A DNA stretch of 64,000 nt from Mesaphorura yosii (taxonomy: Eukaryota > Arthropoda > Collembola > Poduromorpha > Tullbergiidae), in assembly GCA_009869945.1 (NCBI GenBank), contig WIXG01000017.1, positions 372,001-436,000 of the forward strand. The letters run 5' to 3'. The position numbers and the translations under genes were made by a program. Under the pieces are notes generated by a model. It saw only the letters and a program-made list of their open reading frames with translations. It was not told the origin of the DNA and ran no database searches. Positions 53,170 through 64,000 of the stretch are shown piece by piece; position 1 is the stretch's first letter, and each line of letters begins with the position of its first letter.

Positions 53170-56100
53170 ACTCAAAGCCGTCTGTGTCGCTCTGCATGCG
53201 TCGTTTTGATTAATTTGATTAGGAAAAACAAATGATATCCTTCTCGAGTTGACTTGGCCTGACTTGACTTCCATTTTCGACTCCAACCTCATTTTCTATT
53301 CCCACTGTGAATGTAAAATGTGAATGGTGACTGACTTGAGTCGACCTTTTATTCACTTTCAATTCATTCGTGTTCGAGTTCATTTCGTATCCTGACTTGA
53401 CTTTTCAGCAGTAAATTGCCTGCCTTTGCCCGTCTCGTCTCTGTCTTTTGTCATTCTCCACCTGTTTACCAGTTTTCTTGGGCAATTACACGCTGCGCTT
53501 TGTTTTTGGGACCGAGAACATTTACGACAGGCAATTGAAACAGCAGTTGTTGTACAATTACGATTATGGCGAGAGGAGGAGGCTGCCAGGCCTTGTTCGT
53601 CCCGTCCCAAGTCCCACTGGCTAATGGACGTCATATTTTCTACTTTTCTACCAATGCAGTCAGTATCTTTCGCCAGATAGTCAGATTTGTACCACACACA
53701 AACTTCCAGTATGATTTTCTTCAAGATCTCTGCTGCATCTAAAAATACATACATGACTCTTATGCGCACAAATGCCATGCCGTGCAGGGAAACATTAAAC
53801 AGAATGACAGTCGGTCGTAATAATCGTAATTGTCACCATTACAATTACGGCATCGTAGAAGCGGAAAGAAAGAAAGAATTCCACAGAATTCGAAAAACAA
53901 TCAGCACAGGAATTTGTGTTACCTATAATTATTTTAATGGACAACAAATAACAATACAATAAAAAGGTACCCAAAAAGAATCGCGGTGCGGCAATGGAAA
54001 GGTACAAGTCATCTTGCATCTTGCACAGTTCCAATTCTCGACGACTCTCTTACTCGTCTCACAAAAAATGAAATTCAGGTGCAGCGGACCAGAAAATAAT
54101 CGCCGAGCCTTAAACACACAGAGACAGAACACAAGGAACACTGCAGCTTTCATGCGACTGGGACTGTGACTGCAACTCGACTAATCTCATGCAAGCGGAC
54201 AGATTTCTTTCATTATTCATTCTCAGTGTCATCTCAGCGCAATGCGATGATGATGACGACAAGATAATAATGTTACAAATGATGAGATGCCAGGTACAAG
54301 AAAAATGTGTTTTCTGGAAACAGAAACACAAAACTGCCAAAGCGAGCTTTTCTCAGAATGCAACGCTAATTTCTTAGCTCCAACTCTGCGTTTTGCCGCT
54401 ACAGTGTTGTGGACCGTAAAATCATTAGTCAAAAGCCGCACCAAGCGGAGCCGCCGTCCGGCAGGTACATTAGTCAATACATCACGTTCACGCCACACAG
54501 AGCGAAAGCAAAACTTCTGGAGCGCTGCGGTGGCGGCGGATTCGTGGCTGATTTTTGTACAAATCCAAATTACATCCATGCTTATGCTCAAGCTCATGCT
54601 TATTCCTTGCTGCTGTTGCCTATTTCGTATTTAAGAGACCAGAGAGAAAGTTTTCAATCAGGCAACGCAAGAGGCAAGTGTTGCTAACTCTTACGTGAGT
54701 GTGGGGAAAAGTTTCATTCTTTCGTTCGTCCGGACGCTTTTGTTGAGGTGTGAATTTTCAATATGAACCACGAAGCGAAGAAACTTTCTTCTTTCCCTTC
54801 ACACTCACGTTGCACGGCACGAAACACGGCATAAAGTTCTTTCCCTTGCCTTAAAAAAGGAAAGTCGGAGAAAGATTCGTGCATTGAACCAAACCACAAG
54901 GGGAATAAAGTCTTGTGCTTGCTCACGAGCTCGAACAGCAAAGTAAAAGAAGTCTAGTCTAGTCCATGGAACTCTTTTCTCTCGTGAGTGAATACACATA
55001 CTCGCAGTACGCGGACGTAGATGTGGAATTTATTTTTTCGGAAATCCAATTATAAGTGGTGATGACTGACTGACTGAACCACGTACGCTTCATGTCTTCG
55101 TACGCACATTCTTAATGATCCACAACTATTTTTCTATTCCCCTACGGAACACTTCTCATCATGATCTTCATCCTTCAGAGCTGTACTCTCTTTTTTTGCG
55201 CGCTACATTGCCGTCAACCATTTATTGACAGACAACATCGACTCGACATAATCGCAATCGCACTCTTTGCCTTGTTGCCGAATGCTGAAATACTGAAATT
55301 GAACTTTTTCACGTCGAGTCGCGTTCAATAGAAATGACGACTCCAACGCTGCTTTTGGCTTGGTTTTCTCGAAATTGGCAATATTACATTAACTTTCTAA
55401 TCCCTCCTGAACAAACTTCTGCGGTGCGGCAAGTGCCTTGCCAACTTACTCGCTGGAAACTGGAAAGGGCATTGATTGCAGGCTTAACGCTTTACGGTGC
55501 GATGCGATTACAGAAAGAAGAGCCCAAGCGCCAGGCCAGGGGAGGCCAGACTTGCCTTGCCTTGCCTTCCCTGGAACGCGAGAGCAAGACTTTTAATTAT
55601 ACATGGCTCCGAAGAAATAATTACAGTTTACTTTACTGTTTACTGGAATGGTCTTCGACCGCGGCGTGGCACGGCCACGGACTCCGGATACGGTTAAAGA
55701 GACAAGACCCACAAAGACAAAAGATGATCGGATCGGTCAGTCATTCAGTACAAATAGAAATAGACACAAAGAACACTCGCACAAAGACGCGACGAGACAC
55801 GTAAGATGCAACACACCTTTTCCATGTTTCCGAAGCCAAATGATTATTTAACATCGTAAAACACAAAGTAAAACAGTGACACGGCTCAAGTTAAAACCGA
55901 AAAGGTGCGTACGCATTGTGAGAAAATGTGATTGTACGTTTTCCGGTCTCGGCTCGATTGCGTATTTAGTATTTATTTATGACTTGACAGGGTTTTGGCC
56001 TCCTGCTCCTGGCCGGCCCCAAGCCAAGCCAGTAATTAAACTACCCGAATCGATTTTCGTCATTGTTGTCTCACGCCAAGCCTGCCAGACTCGACGCTGG

Positions 56101-56199
56101 TGGTGATTATTATTACCGTCGCTGTTCTGTTACAAGCGCATTATCATTTGTATACAAGCCCAAATGACAACGACAGCGACGGCCGCCCAACGCTTGTAA

Positions 56200-56228
56200 G
56201 CCGTGAGCCGTGAGCCGTAAACCGTGAG
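56200..56228. repeat. 7-bp repeat GCCGTGA, four copies
   Basis: The units are GCCGTGA, GCCGTGA, GCCGTAA and ACCGTGA. The last two each differ by one base. Confidence 0.9.
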
Positions 56229-59200
56229 CTCCAAAATCAGAATTCTAATTTCGGGTTACAGCGAAAGCGTGTGAAGTGTGAATTGTGAATGTAATTCATG
56301 AAGTCATGAATTTCGGTCGTAAACAGAGTGTATGAGGGCAAACACGATGAGAAGTGAGAATTAATGATAGAATGTGTAAACAAACAAGCCATCGACATCG
56401 CCATCGACGTCGACGTGTTTTTGAATTTTAAACAAAGCCCGAGCATTCGAACATATTGCACAATGTGATGCAAGAGATTGAGATTATGATTCGAATGTGT
56501 TGCAATCACGCAATTCAGCAAAACACGACCAACGGACCAATCTTACGAATTGTGACTCTCCTCCGTAAAAGAATTGTCAATCGGGTAAATGTAAACAAAG
56601 ATTTCTCCTTTCGTGGAAAAGTGGGGGGGAATATTTGGAAGTGTTGAGCAAGCAAACTGTCAATGCCAAGTACAAAATGACACGACGACACTGGAACTAA
56701 TTTCTTTCTAATTTAATCTCTTGATATCATTTGCTTCGTGCGTTTACATTTGCATTGCAGAATTGCGTGTTTGCGGGTCTTTCGTCGTCGCATTGTATAA
56801 TTACATGTCCCGAGAACGTGAACATAATCTTTTATCGCCCGTCTCGTATTGTCTTGTCTCCTTTGTCTTTTAAATTTCTTCACACTTTAATCCCTTATCG
56901 CGTATCCTCGTATCTCGACAACGTAAACAATGTGTAAACACGGGACTCAACGACGACGACGACGGCGATGAAGGCTCGGAAAATTCGGAATTAATTCTAA
57001 AAATAGTGAAGAGTTGTCGCGTCGTGAACGTGAAAGAACGTGAGAAGATGATAAAAATGTTAAGCTCTCGACTCGAAATCTTATCCACTGCTTTGCCGTG
57101 AATTGATGACTAAGTGACAAGTTTATTTATTTATTTTTCGGGTAGTTACTGTCATGTCGGGCCTGATTATTCACTCAATAAGACTCAAGCCTTTCCTGCC
57201 TGAAATCCTGAATCAGCCTGAGAGAATCTCTCAGCCTCTTCTGCTTCTTCTTCCAACCACAACAAGTAACTAATTCCTTCTCTTGGCCACGTAGCCGCGT
57301 ATTTGCATATGGATGAACCTCGCTGCTCTGCTTGGAGTAATTAAATCGTTTCTTTATGGTAATCTGAACCTGAGCAGGCTGCAAAGCAACACGGCTTCGG
57401 ATACCGACGCCAAATAACCGAACCGCGAGCATTTCCCGTCACCTGCCTCCATAAATAGCCGAGTGGAAGATAACACCGGGCAATGAAATAAAAGTGCATC
57501 GCGCCGTGCGGCGACATACGAAAGGGAGACGGAAATATTGCTTCGGCTTCATTACACTTTATCTTTATCTTTATATGTGCACTAGGAGAAAATTCTTGAA
57601 GATGTGAATGGGAAGATGCGTGAGAGTTTGAGAAGATGAAGACGATCCGTGCGAGGGCGACGAAGGGAGGATGAACACGGAACGGAACACGTAACAGCGT
57701 ACATATAAAATGAAATAATGAGTCCTTTGAGAGATTAAGACTCGACGCGACGAGAAAACGAGAGACAAAACGAGAACAACTGGAGAAGACAATCCATAAG
57801 AAGACGTAAGAACTCCGGGAGCAGAATCGAGAATCCACATCCACCCTCTCGAATCAATCACAATGCCGATGCTGCCGGATGCTGGATGGGACTCTGAAGT
57901 GCAGTTGCAGTGACAGCAATAATATTAACACATGCATCGCGGCACGACACGAGGAAATAACATTTTAACGTTATTTTCTCAATCAACCGAAGAAACACAG
58001 GAAAAAAATGTCGAGTCGTGAAGATGAACTCGAAGACGGGCAGGACAGGGCAGGGCACGGAGGATTACGAGTTACGACAGGAAGACAGGATGTGAGCTGC
58101 TGGAAGTGGAATTGGCACTGGTGTCTCAATTGCCGGTCGGCACTACACTGGCTTTCTTCACCTTTCAGCTCGATCCACGATTCCGGAATCATGTTTACAC
58201 GCACAAAGAAGCGCAGCGTGCGAGTGCGACAAAGATGATAAAGATAAACGGCAAAATCTTGTGTCGTGTCGTGAATCGAGTTACTGCTGCTACCGTATTT
58301 CGTATTTGAGACTGCCACTGCGATTGACAATTATTAATTTCTCGCATATGAAAACTTATATCATCATATCCTGAAGCCATCAAGCTCCTTCGTTTAATAA
58401 AATAATCACGTCTTCATCCGTCGAATTCTGAAGAGGAGACACGACTCGAGTCGACGGCTTGGCGTTGGCGCGGCGGCAGAAGAGTTTAATTAAATATCCT
58501 GATTCTGTGTCGAGATTTGGTACGAAACACGTACGAGTTAAATGATCAGTTATTAACTGGCGCTGGCTGGTCCCAGCAGAAATTCCCATCGTAAAATCGT
58601 CGACGGCTCGTCTCGACTCGCTAAAGGCTCCCAGCGACCAGCCAATAATAAGCACTTGAAGATCTCCGATACGAAAAACGAAAAACGAGACAATGGGCAC
58701 GGCAGGCAATAAAAAAGACGGACCTAGCGAAGCCGAGGCTTGTTATTGTTGCCATTTGTTGCGTGCATGTCTCGAAGCTTGTTAACAGCGAAAGAACTGC
58801 ACGTAAAAAACTATGTGCAGGGAGGGATTCATATCATTTGACACGAAAGGAATCTTGAGCGCTTTTAATTGCGCGAAACCCAACCAGAATCAACATTGCG
58901 CTAGCCTTTGCTTTGTCTTTCGCAGCGAGTAGACTTCCTTCCTTTTTTGTGTTTGTTCGCAGTTCGCGTTCGCAGAAAACTCGTTCCGAGTTTATGAGAG
59001 AATGGGTCGTAAATAATTATTGAAATTCAAGTCTTTTAGCAGAGTAAATATTTGCATAGCCGTTTCCTTTCTTGACAGACAACCGACTCACAAGAACGGC
59101 CAGCCGTGATTTGGTCGTCGCTTTTCACCTATTTGGTATGGCATTTATTTGCACGCGATTAAAATTTTAATTTCTGCTCATCTCAATTTGCATTTGCATT

Positions 59201-59811
59201 CGTGTACGCGTACGCAGGTCGACTTTTCTTCACAGTGTATGTGCGAATTGTGCTGCTACAATGTAGTTAAATGGGCAAGATAATAAAGTACAAAGTTCCT
59301 GTCAAGAAATCACTACCGTACTGGTTTGACCAACTCACAGTGTACTCGAACGTCCAACTGCAGTCACAGCCACATTAATTGCAAATTGCAATGCATTGTC
59401 TAGATTTCAACAATTAACTGCGTCTGTCAAGACGTGAAGCGGACATGGCAAGAGAAATTTCTAATCTTGTCCAATTAGTCAAATGAGTGACACACACAAC
59501 TTACAACGTGCCTTGCCTTGCCAGTGGGCAATGTCGTTGTCGCTGCTGCTGTCTTGCGTCTCTTTCTGTCTAATGGACTCGTTTTCAATTATCTCGTGGA
59601 CACAGAGACAGATTTTGATAAGAAAAATGAACATTTCAATAACCCCTGTGATCGTACAAGCCCTTGGCCTATCATAAGCGGCCGCAGCACATGGCAAGGC
59701 ACCAGGAAATTCTGATTGCACCTTTTCTTTTTGTGCACCGTGTAATTGTAAATCTGATCCTTTTGTGAGCGAACGCAGTGCAGGCAGGCGGACTGAATAA
59801 CTAGGCGCTTA

Positions 59812-59828
59812 GCCTGCCTGCCTGCCTG
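59812..59828. repeat. (GCCT)4 tandem repeat
   Basis: Four perfect copies of GCCT, followed by a ggccagg sequence. It is the same unit as the GGCA arrays, read on the other strand. Confidence 0.9.
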
Positions 59829-60403
59829 GCCAGGTATTTAGGAGCTTTTAGGCATTGTTACATTACAAAGTATGAAATTGAGCTTGTTTTTCATTTCTTG
59901 TGTGACGGTGACTAAGAAAAGAGCGGAGAACCTATTCATCAACAAAAATTCATTTCATCTTGCTTCTGCAGGCTTAAATCCGTCTATTCCATTCCATTCC
60001 GTGCTTTTCCCATACAAGGGACACCTCTGCATGGAAAGGAAAAGGAAAAATCTGCAGATCAATGTCATTTAAGGCCGAATTGAAATTGGGTTCTGTCAAA
60101 TGCAGTGCGAGCCAGGTCCGTAATCTACACGCAAACGTGGTTCGGCGTATTATGTCATGAATTACGCGTTCACATTTGCGTCTACCTGGATGAATGAATC
60201 CAGCAGGGAAGGGAAACCTTTTACCGATGTTTGATTCTGAGGTGGTATGGCCTATGCAGAGCAGCATTGGCCGAGAAGAGATTTTCTTTTCAAAGAAACA
60301 TGTTATTATCGTCAGTATCATGAAATTGCTGTTGCCAAAATCCAATCTGCTGGTGTTTAGCGGAGGCTGCTCTGGCCTGCCCTGCCTGAAGGTTCTTTTC
60401 AAA

Positions 60404-60404
<1 letters not shown>

Positions 60405-60437
<33 letters not shown>
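60405..60437. repeat. (GGCA)8 microsatellite
   Basis: A perfect tandem array of GGCA, about 8.25 copies over 33 bp, is the longest of the many GGCA/TGCC arrays in this window. Its minus strand reads through as a Leu-Pro-Ala-Cys repeat, which artificially extends the surrounding open frame. Confidence 0.95.
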
Positions 60438-61824
60438 ATGTTACCTGAGCCTGACATTCTGTAAGGTGTTGGTCGGTCGGGCGATAATTCCAATTCCATC
60501 GTGAACGCGGATAATGTATAATGCTCAATATATTCATCACCAGCTTAAGCTGCTGCTGCTCCGCAAGCATGGAATAAAGCATTTATTGTCACCGTCAACG
60601 TCAAACGCAGCAGCCCAACCAAAACCGTTTAAGATTTATCGGGTCGCGGTGCTCTCGCGCACGTAAAATGGTCCACGTATAAGGTTACCTTTAATCAGTT
60701 TACTTTTTCACAGTCGATTAGGTTTGAAAACAAGTTTCTCACTCTCGACAATCGCCATATAATTACTGCACCACGCAGCAGCGACAGTGGCTATGACTGT
60801 GGATGTGGCTGTAAATGACTTCCTTCATTAAAAAGCTGTTAAACGCTCCTGCACTTTGCTAAATGCCCAATTATGACAGGCGGTAGTTAAGACTGCCTGC
60901 TTCGAACTGAGCCTGGCTCGTTGCTAGTTAACGAGATGGACAGGCCACGGTGACAGTAATTAAGTGGCACATCGCAATGCGACGTAATGCAATGCCATAT
61001 TTAGGATTTTCTGTTTGGAATGCGTCCAAACAAAATAAGCCTCACCTGAAATTCAATAGCCTGCCTGGCCTGACTCCTTTCATTTCTCTTTTGCCCGTTC
61101 ACTTCGGAGTGATTTCAGTGATGACAGTCTGAAGCAGATGAAAAAATCATGACTCCTGTGTAAACACAAATTTTGTCTCACCATCTCATCTGAGCATCTT
61201 CTCGACTCGACCAAGCCAGGCCACTGCTTGCTGCTGTGCTGCTTTTTTAATCCTATTAACACGACTGACGACGACTCACGCCTCACGACTTTTGCTGCTT
61301 TTTGCTATCTCGGGACGTAGATTTCAGTCACTCAGCCCGAATCTTAGAAAAACATTCGTAATACACGAAACGCTGTCATCGTGTTTGTGTTTTCATAAAA
61401 CAGGCTTACGGCTGAGGGCTTAGGACAGAATTCCGAATCAATTTCGCTCCCATCCTGAGAATATTTACAATTTACCATTTACCATTTAGGCGTGCGACTT
61501 GCGAGCAAGATGTCGGAGCAGATTATAATTCATCTAGTACGAAGCACAGTAGAGAGTATGAATTGAAATATGCGGGCGAGATGTGAGTACGATGCGACAT
61601 TTGTCACTTTCACAGATTATACGTACAAGACGGACTCGCAGGTCACAGATTGTAAAACAGGAATTGGCAATGGCAGCATTTGTGCCGACGAGACGCACGC
61701 TTGGTGTTTGCCGGATGCTAATACTCAGCATCATCAGTGGAGAAAGTTCATCCGGTTTATTAATATGCAAAATTATTACCAGCGGAGCGAACGAGCGACT
61801 GCTCCGCAAATGAATTCTGTAAAT

Positions 61825-61848
61825 ACCGCCGCTGAATTGAGCGGCGGT
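61825..61848. repeat. GC-rich hairpin, 9-bp stem, 6-nt loop
   Basis: The arms ACCGCCGCT and AGCGGCGGT enclose GAATTG. It is unusually GC-rich against its surroundings. No poly-T tract follows it on either side that would suggest an RNA polymerase III terminator. Confidence 0.88.
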
Positions 61849-62498
61849 GGTTTGGGAATTTAAAGACTTCCAATATTCTACTTTCTACGTCATTTTACGG
61901 AATGTGGAGGCTCAAAAATTCATTTTATACATCATAAAATATGGTGGAACATCTCCGAATCTTTCTCCACACGAATCCCGCTCTCGATGCCTGGCTTGCC
62001 TCGCATCGAAGAGCATTGAACAGTTTTGCATTGCAAATTAGGAAAATTTCTGTGGGTATTTCTCGTTTTAGTTGTGAGCAGTGTGTGTTATTTGGATCGC
62101 TTGTCACTTGGCGTGGCGTGTCGTGAAGTGTATTTGTACTCAGCGCGCTCTCAATCACTCTCCGAGGAGTAAATTGTCTCCATGCTCCGCTGCCTGCCTG
62201 CCTGCGATCAAAAATCCCTCAAGTTAATCTCGAGTCCTCAAAAATTCGTCTCCTCTCTATAATAATTTTTCCCACAATTCCATCGAAATCTTTCATCCAT
62301 CTCCGCCGCCGCATTTCGACGCGTTGGATGATGACGATTGCGACTGAGGACTGACTGACTCGAGCGCCAAGTCGTAGAGTCTTTCGTGCATGCATTGAAT
62401 TATAGATTAATTTCATTCCGAGCGGGCCTGTAAGGCTCAGGCCCAAGTTGATCATCACAGAATGGCCGTGACTCAACTCATTCTCGCTCCCGCCGCCC

Positions 62499-62524
62499 GC
62501 ATGCACGCATGCATGCATGCATGC
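62499..62524. repeat. (GCAT)n self-complementary repeat
   Basis: About six copies of GCAT with one T-to-C change. The unit is palindromic, so the whole tract can fold on itself. Confidence 0.9.
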
Positions 62525-64000
62525 TCTTATTTTCTATTCTCTAATGACAAAACTTACACCAGAGACCAGAAACGACGTATTTTCCACATTCCTGTGCTGC
62601 GTTGTGAAGAGAAAAATTCGTACTCGAAATACGATTTTTTGTATCAAAACACCTCTTTTGTGAGTGCCACTGCGTGTCTTCACTCTTTTCTTCTCTTCTG
62701 CGCGTACAAAAAACCACTTTTCTCATTTCTTTATCATTTCGATCATTGGCCATCATCAGATTCTTCCAGGACTCAGAAGAGCCCCTGCTTTCGCTGTTGC
62801 TACTTTGGAGTGGCCACTTGAAGCGAAAGGCGAAGTGCAGCAGCATTTTTGAGTAATCATTACATCGCATTACGTCTTACGTCTTTAGCGTTAGCTTGGC
62901 ATGAAAATTGATCCTTATAATAACAGCAACGATGATAATGTGAACTGAACTGCAAAGAAAGGTTTATGAACCCAGTCCAAGTCCGGTTGCTTGGCTGGGC
63001 TGGACATCAAATCGAGTGAATAGTGAAGTAAAGTAAATTGTGGGCATAAAACCCCGTACCCGTAGCAGGCACAATGGACCTGAATCCTGAAGACTAATGA
63101 TCGCGGCTCGCGAAAATGGTGATCTCATATCACATATCGCACACAAAAGGTGGCCATTACCGACCATCAACATCAACAGTCTCGTTTCGTTTAGATTTCG
63201 AGTACTTTAGTATCCTTTTAATAGCGATTCTTAAAAGCTGGTGGCTGGCATTGAAAAGAGGTGAATCAGCCTCCGCAGTCGTTATCAAGATGAATTCTTT
63301 GCCAATGCAGCGCAGTGCAGATGCGAATTGCCTGCCAAGCCAGATTTCGCCATGTGGTCGTGGTTCTTGAAAACTTTGAATTCAATTTCATATTTCTCGG
63401 ATCACAAAACTTTGCCTCGTCGATTACTTAAAGATTGCACGCATTTTGCGGTGCGTGTATGAAAATTAATATAAAAATCGCTGTCCGCCGTGCTCCTTGC
63501 CTCGAAGCAAGAAGGAAATCTTTTCGAGCCCCATTTCTAAAGAAGCTTTCCAGACTCTGAAATAAAAGAAAACTTAGTCGGTCGGACTGACGAACGAACG
63601 AAGATTTTAGATGGAACTCCCAAACTCGAGCTTACTGGAACTCATGCGAATGTGAATGCCGTGCTGCGTAATGAAACCTACTTACCTACCTTCTGGACCC
63701 ACATTCTAAGGTGTTACGCATGTTATGACGGGTAATATTCTCATTACGGCCCGACTCTTCTTCGTCTTCCTTTCATGCACGCACTATTCTTTTCAACGCT
63801 CCACACAAAAGATCCTTTTTCCCATTCTTTGCCCGTCGTAACACTAAACTTGGTTCGGTTCGGTCGTGGAAGGCTGCTAAACTGCACTGGTAACTGCTAA
63901 CTGCTTTTCTATCGCCGTCGCGTCTCATCCATGCATCCACCATATGCCATATGGCTCTTCTCTTCTTTGGTTCAAGACTTCTATTGTTTGATTCATTGCT

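Larger units (their letters stand above)
39739..64000. other. 24-kb region without a supported gene
   Basis: I see no coding exon with family resemblance on either strand. It may be upstream Eph sequence (further leader introns and promoter), intergenic DNA, or both. It contains the candidate plus-strand TATA and donor pair near 40.2 kb, a possible extra minus-strand leader exon at 42151..42277, hairpins, and many short tandem repeats listed separately. The longest open frame, 202 codons at 59974..60582 (-), is lengthened by a stop-free GGCA repeat and is not convincing. Confidence 0.6.

Noticed and set aside
57341..57844. 167-codon minus-strand frame
   Set aside because: Hydrophobic and Ser-rich read-through of a CT/GA-biased stretch, with no paired splice sites or family features.
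60405..60437. GGCA array considered as a CRISPR-like or structured repeat
   Set aside because: The unit is 4 bp with no spacers. It is a microsatellite in eukaryotic DNA.
1..64000. Search for transposase, reverse transcriptase, integrase or viral proteins
   Set aside because: None of the visible frames carries recognisable motifs of these families, and no long terminal or inverted terminal repeats were noticed by eye. A RepeatMasker or profile search could still find degraded copies.

Overview
This is eukaryotic nuclear DNA, most likely from an arthropod. It is AT-leaning, CpG is not visibly depleted, and it consists almost entirely of intron and intergenic sequence. It has no bacterial-style gene packing, no CRISPR array, no rRNA or tRNA gene that I could find, and no recognisable transposon protein. 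Nearly all open frames of 60-200 codons are what chance gives in 64 kb.

One gene is clearly supported: the 5' end of an Eph receptor tyrosine kinase on the minus strand, transcribed from high to low coordinates. Its visible parts are a probable non-coding leader exon (39648..39738), an exon with the start codon and signal peptide (20796..20950), and two consecutive 40-nt exons (9321..9360 and 9218..9257) that open the ephrin-binding domain. Spliced, they give an uninterrupted 64-residue N-terminus. It consists of a signal peptide ending in a SANA-type cleavage site, then QQ-VVLLDTT, a conserved Trp, and YPYGP..ATPG, the start typical of Eph receptors and closest to the insect form. Both splice phases match exactly. 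The rest of the ligand-binding domain, the fibronectin repeats, the membrane helix, the kinase and the SAM domain are not in the window and should lie beyond position 1.

Layout: 1..9217 is the start of the next Eph intron. Then come the two micro-exons around a 63-nt intron, an 11.4-kb intron, the signal-peptide exon, an inferred 18.7-kb leader intron, and the leader exon. Positions 39739..64000 hold no gene I can support, only candidate promoter and splice signals, hairpins and short tandem repeats. A TATA box followed by a strong splice donor at about 40.16-40.23 kb on the plus strand may mark a transcript divergent from Eph.

The most unusual visible properties are the extreme contrast in intron size and the dense scatter of 4-, 5- and 7-bp simple repeats. 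I found no previously undescribed system.
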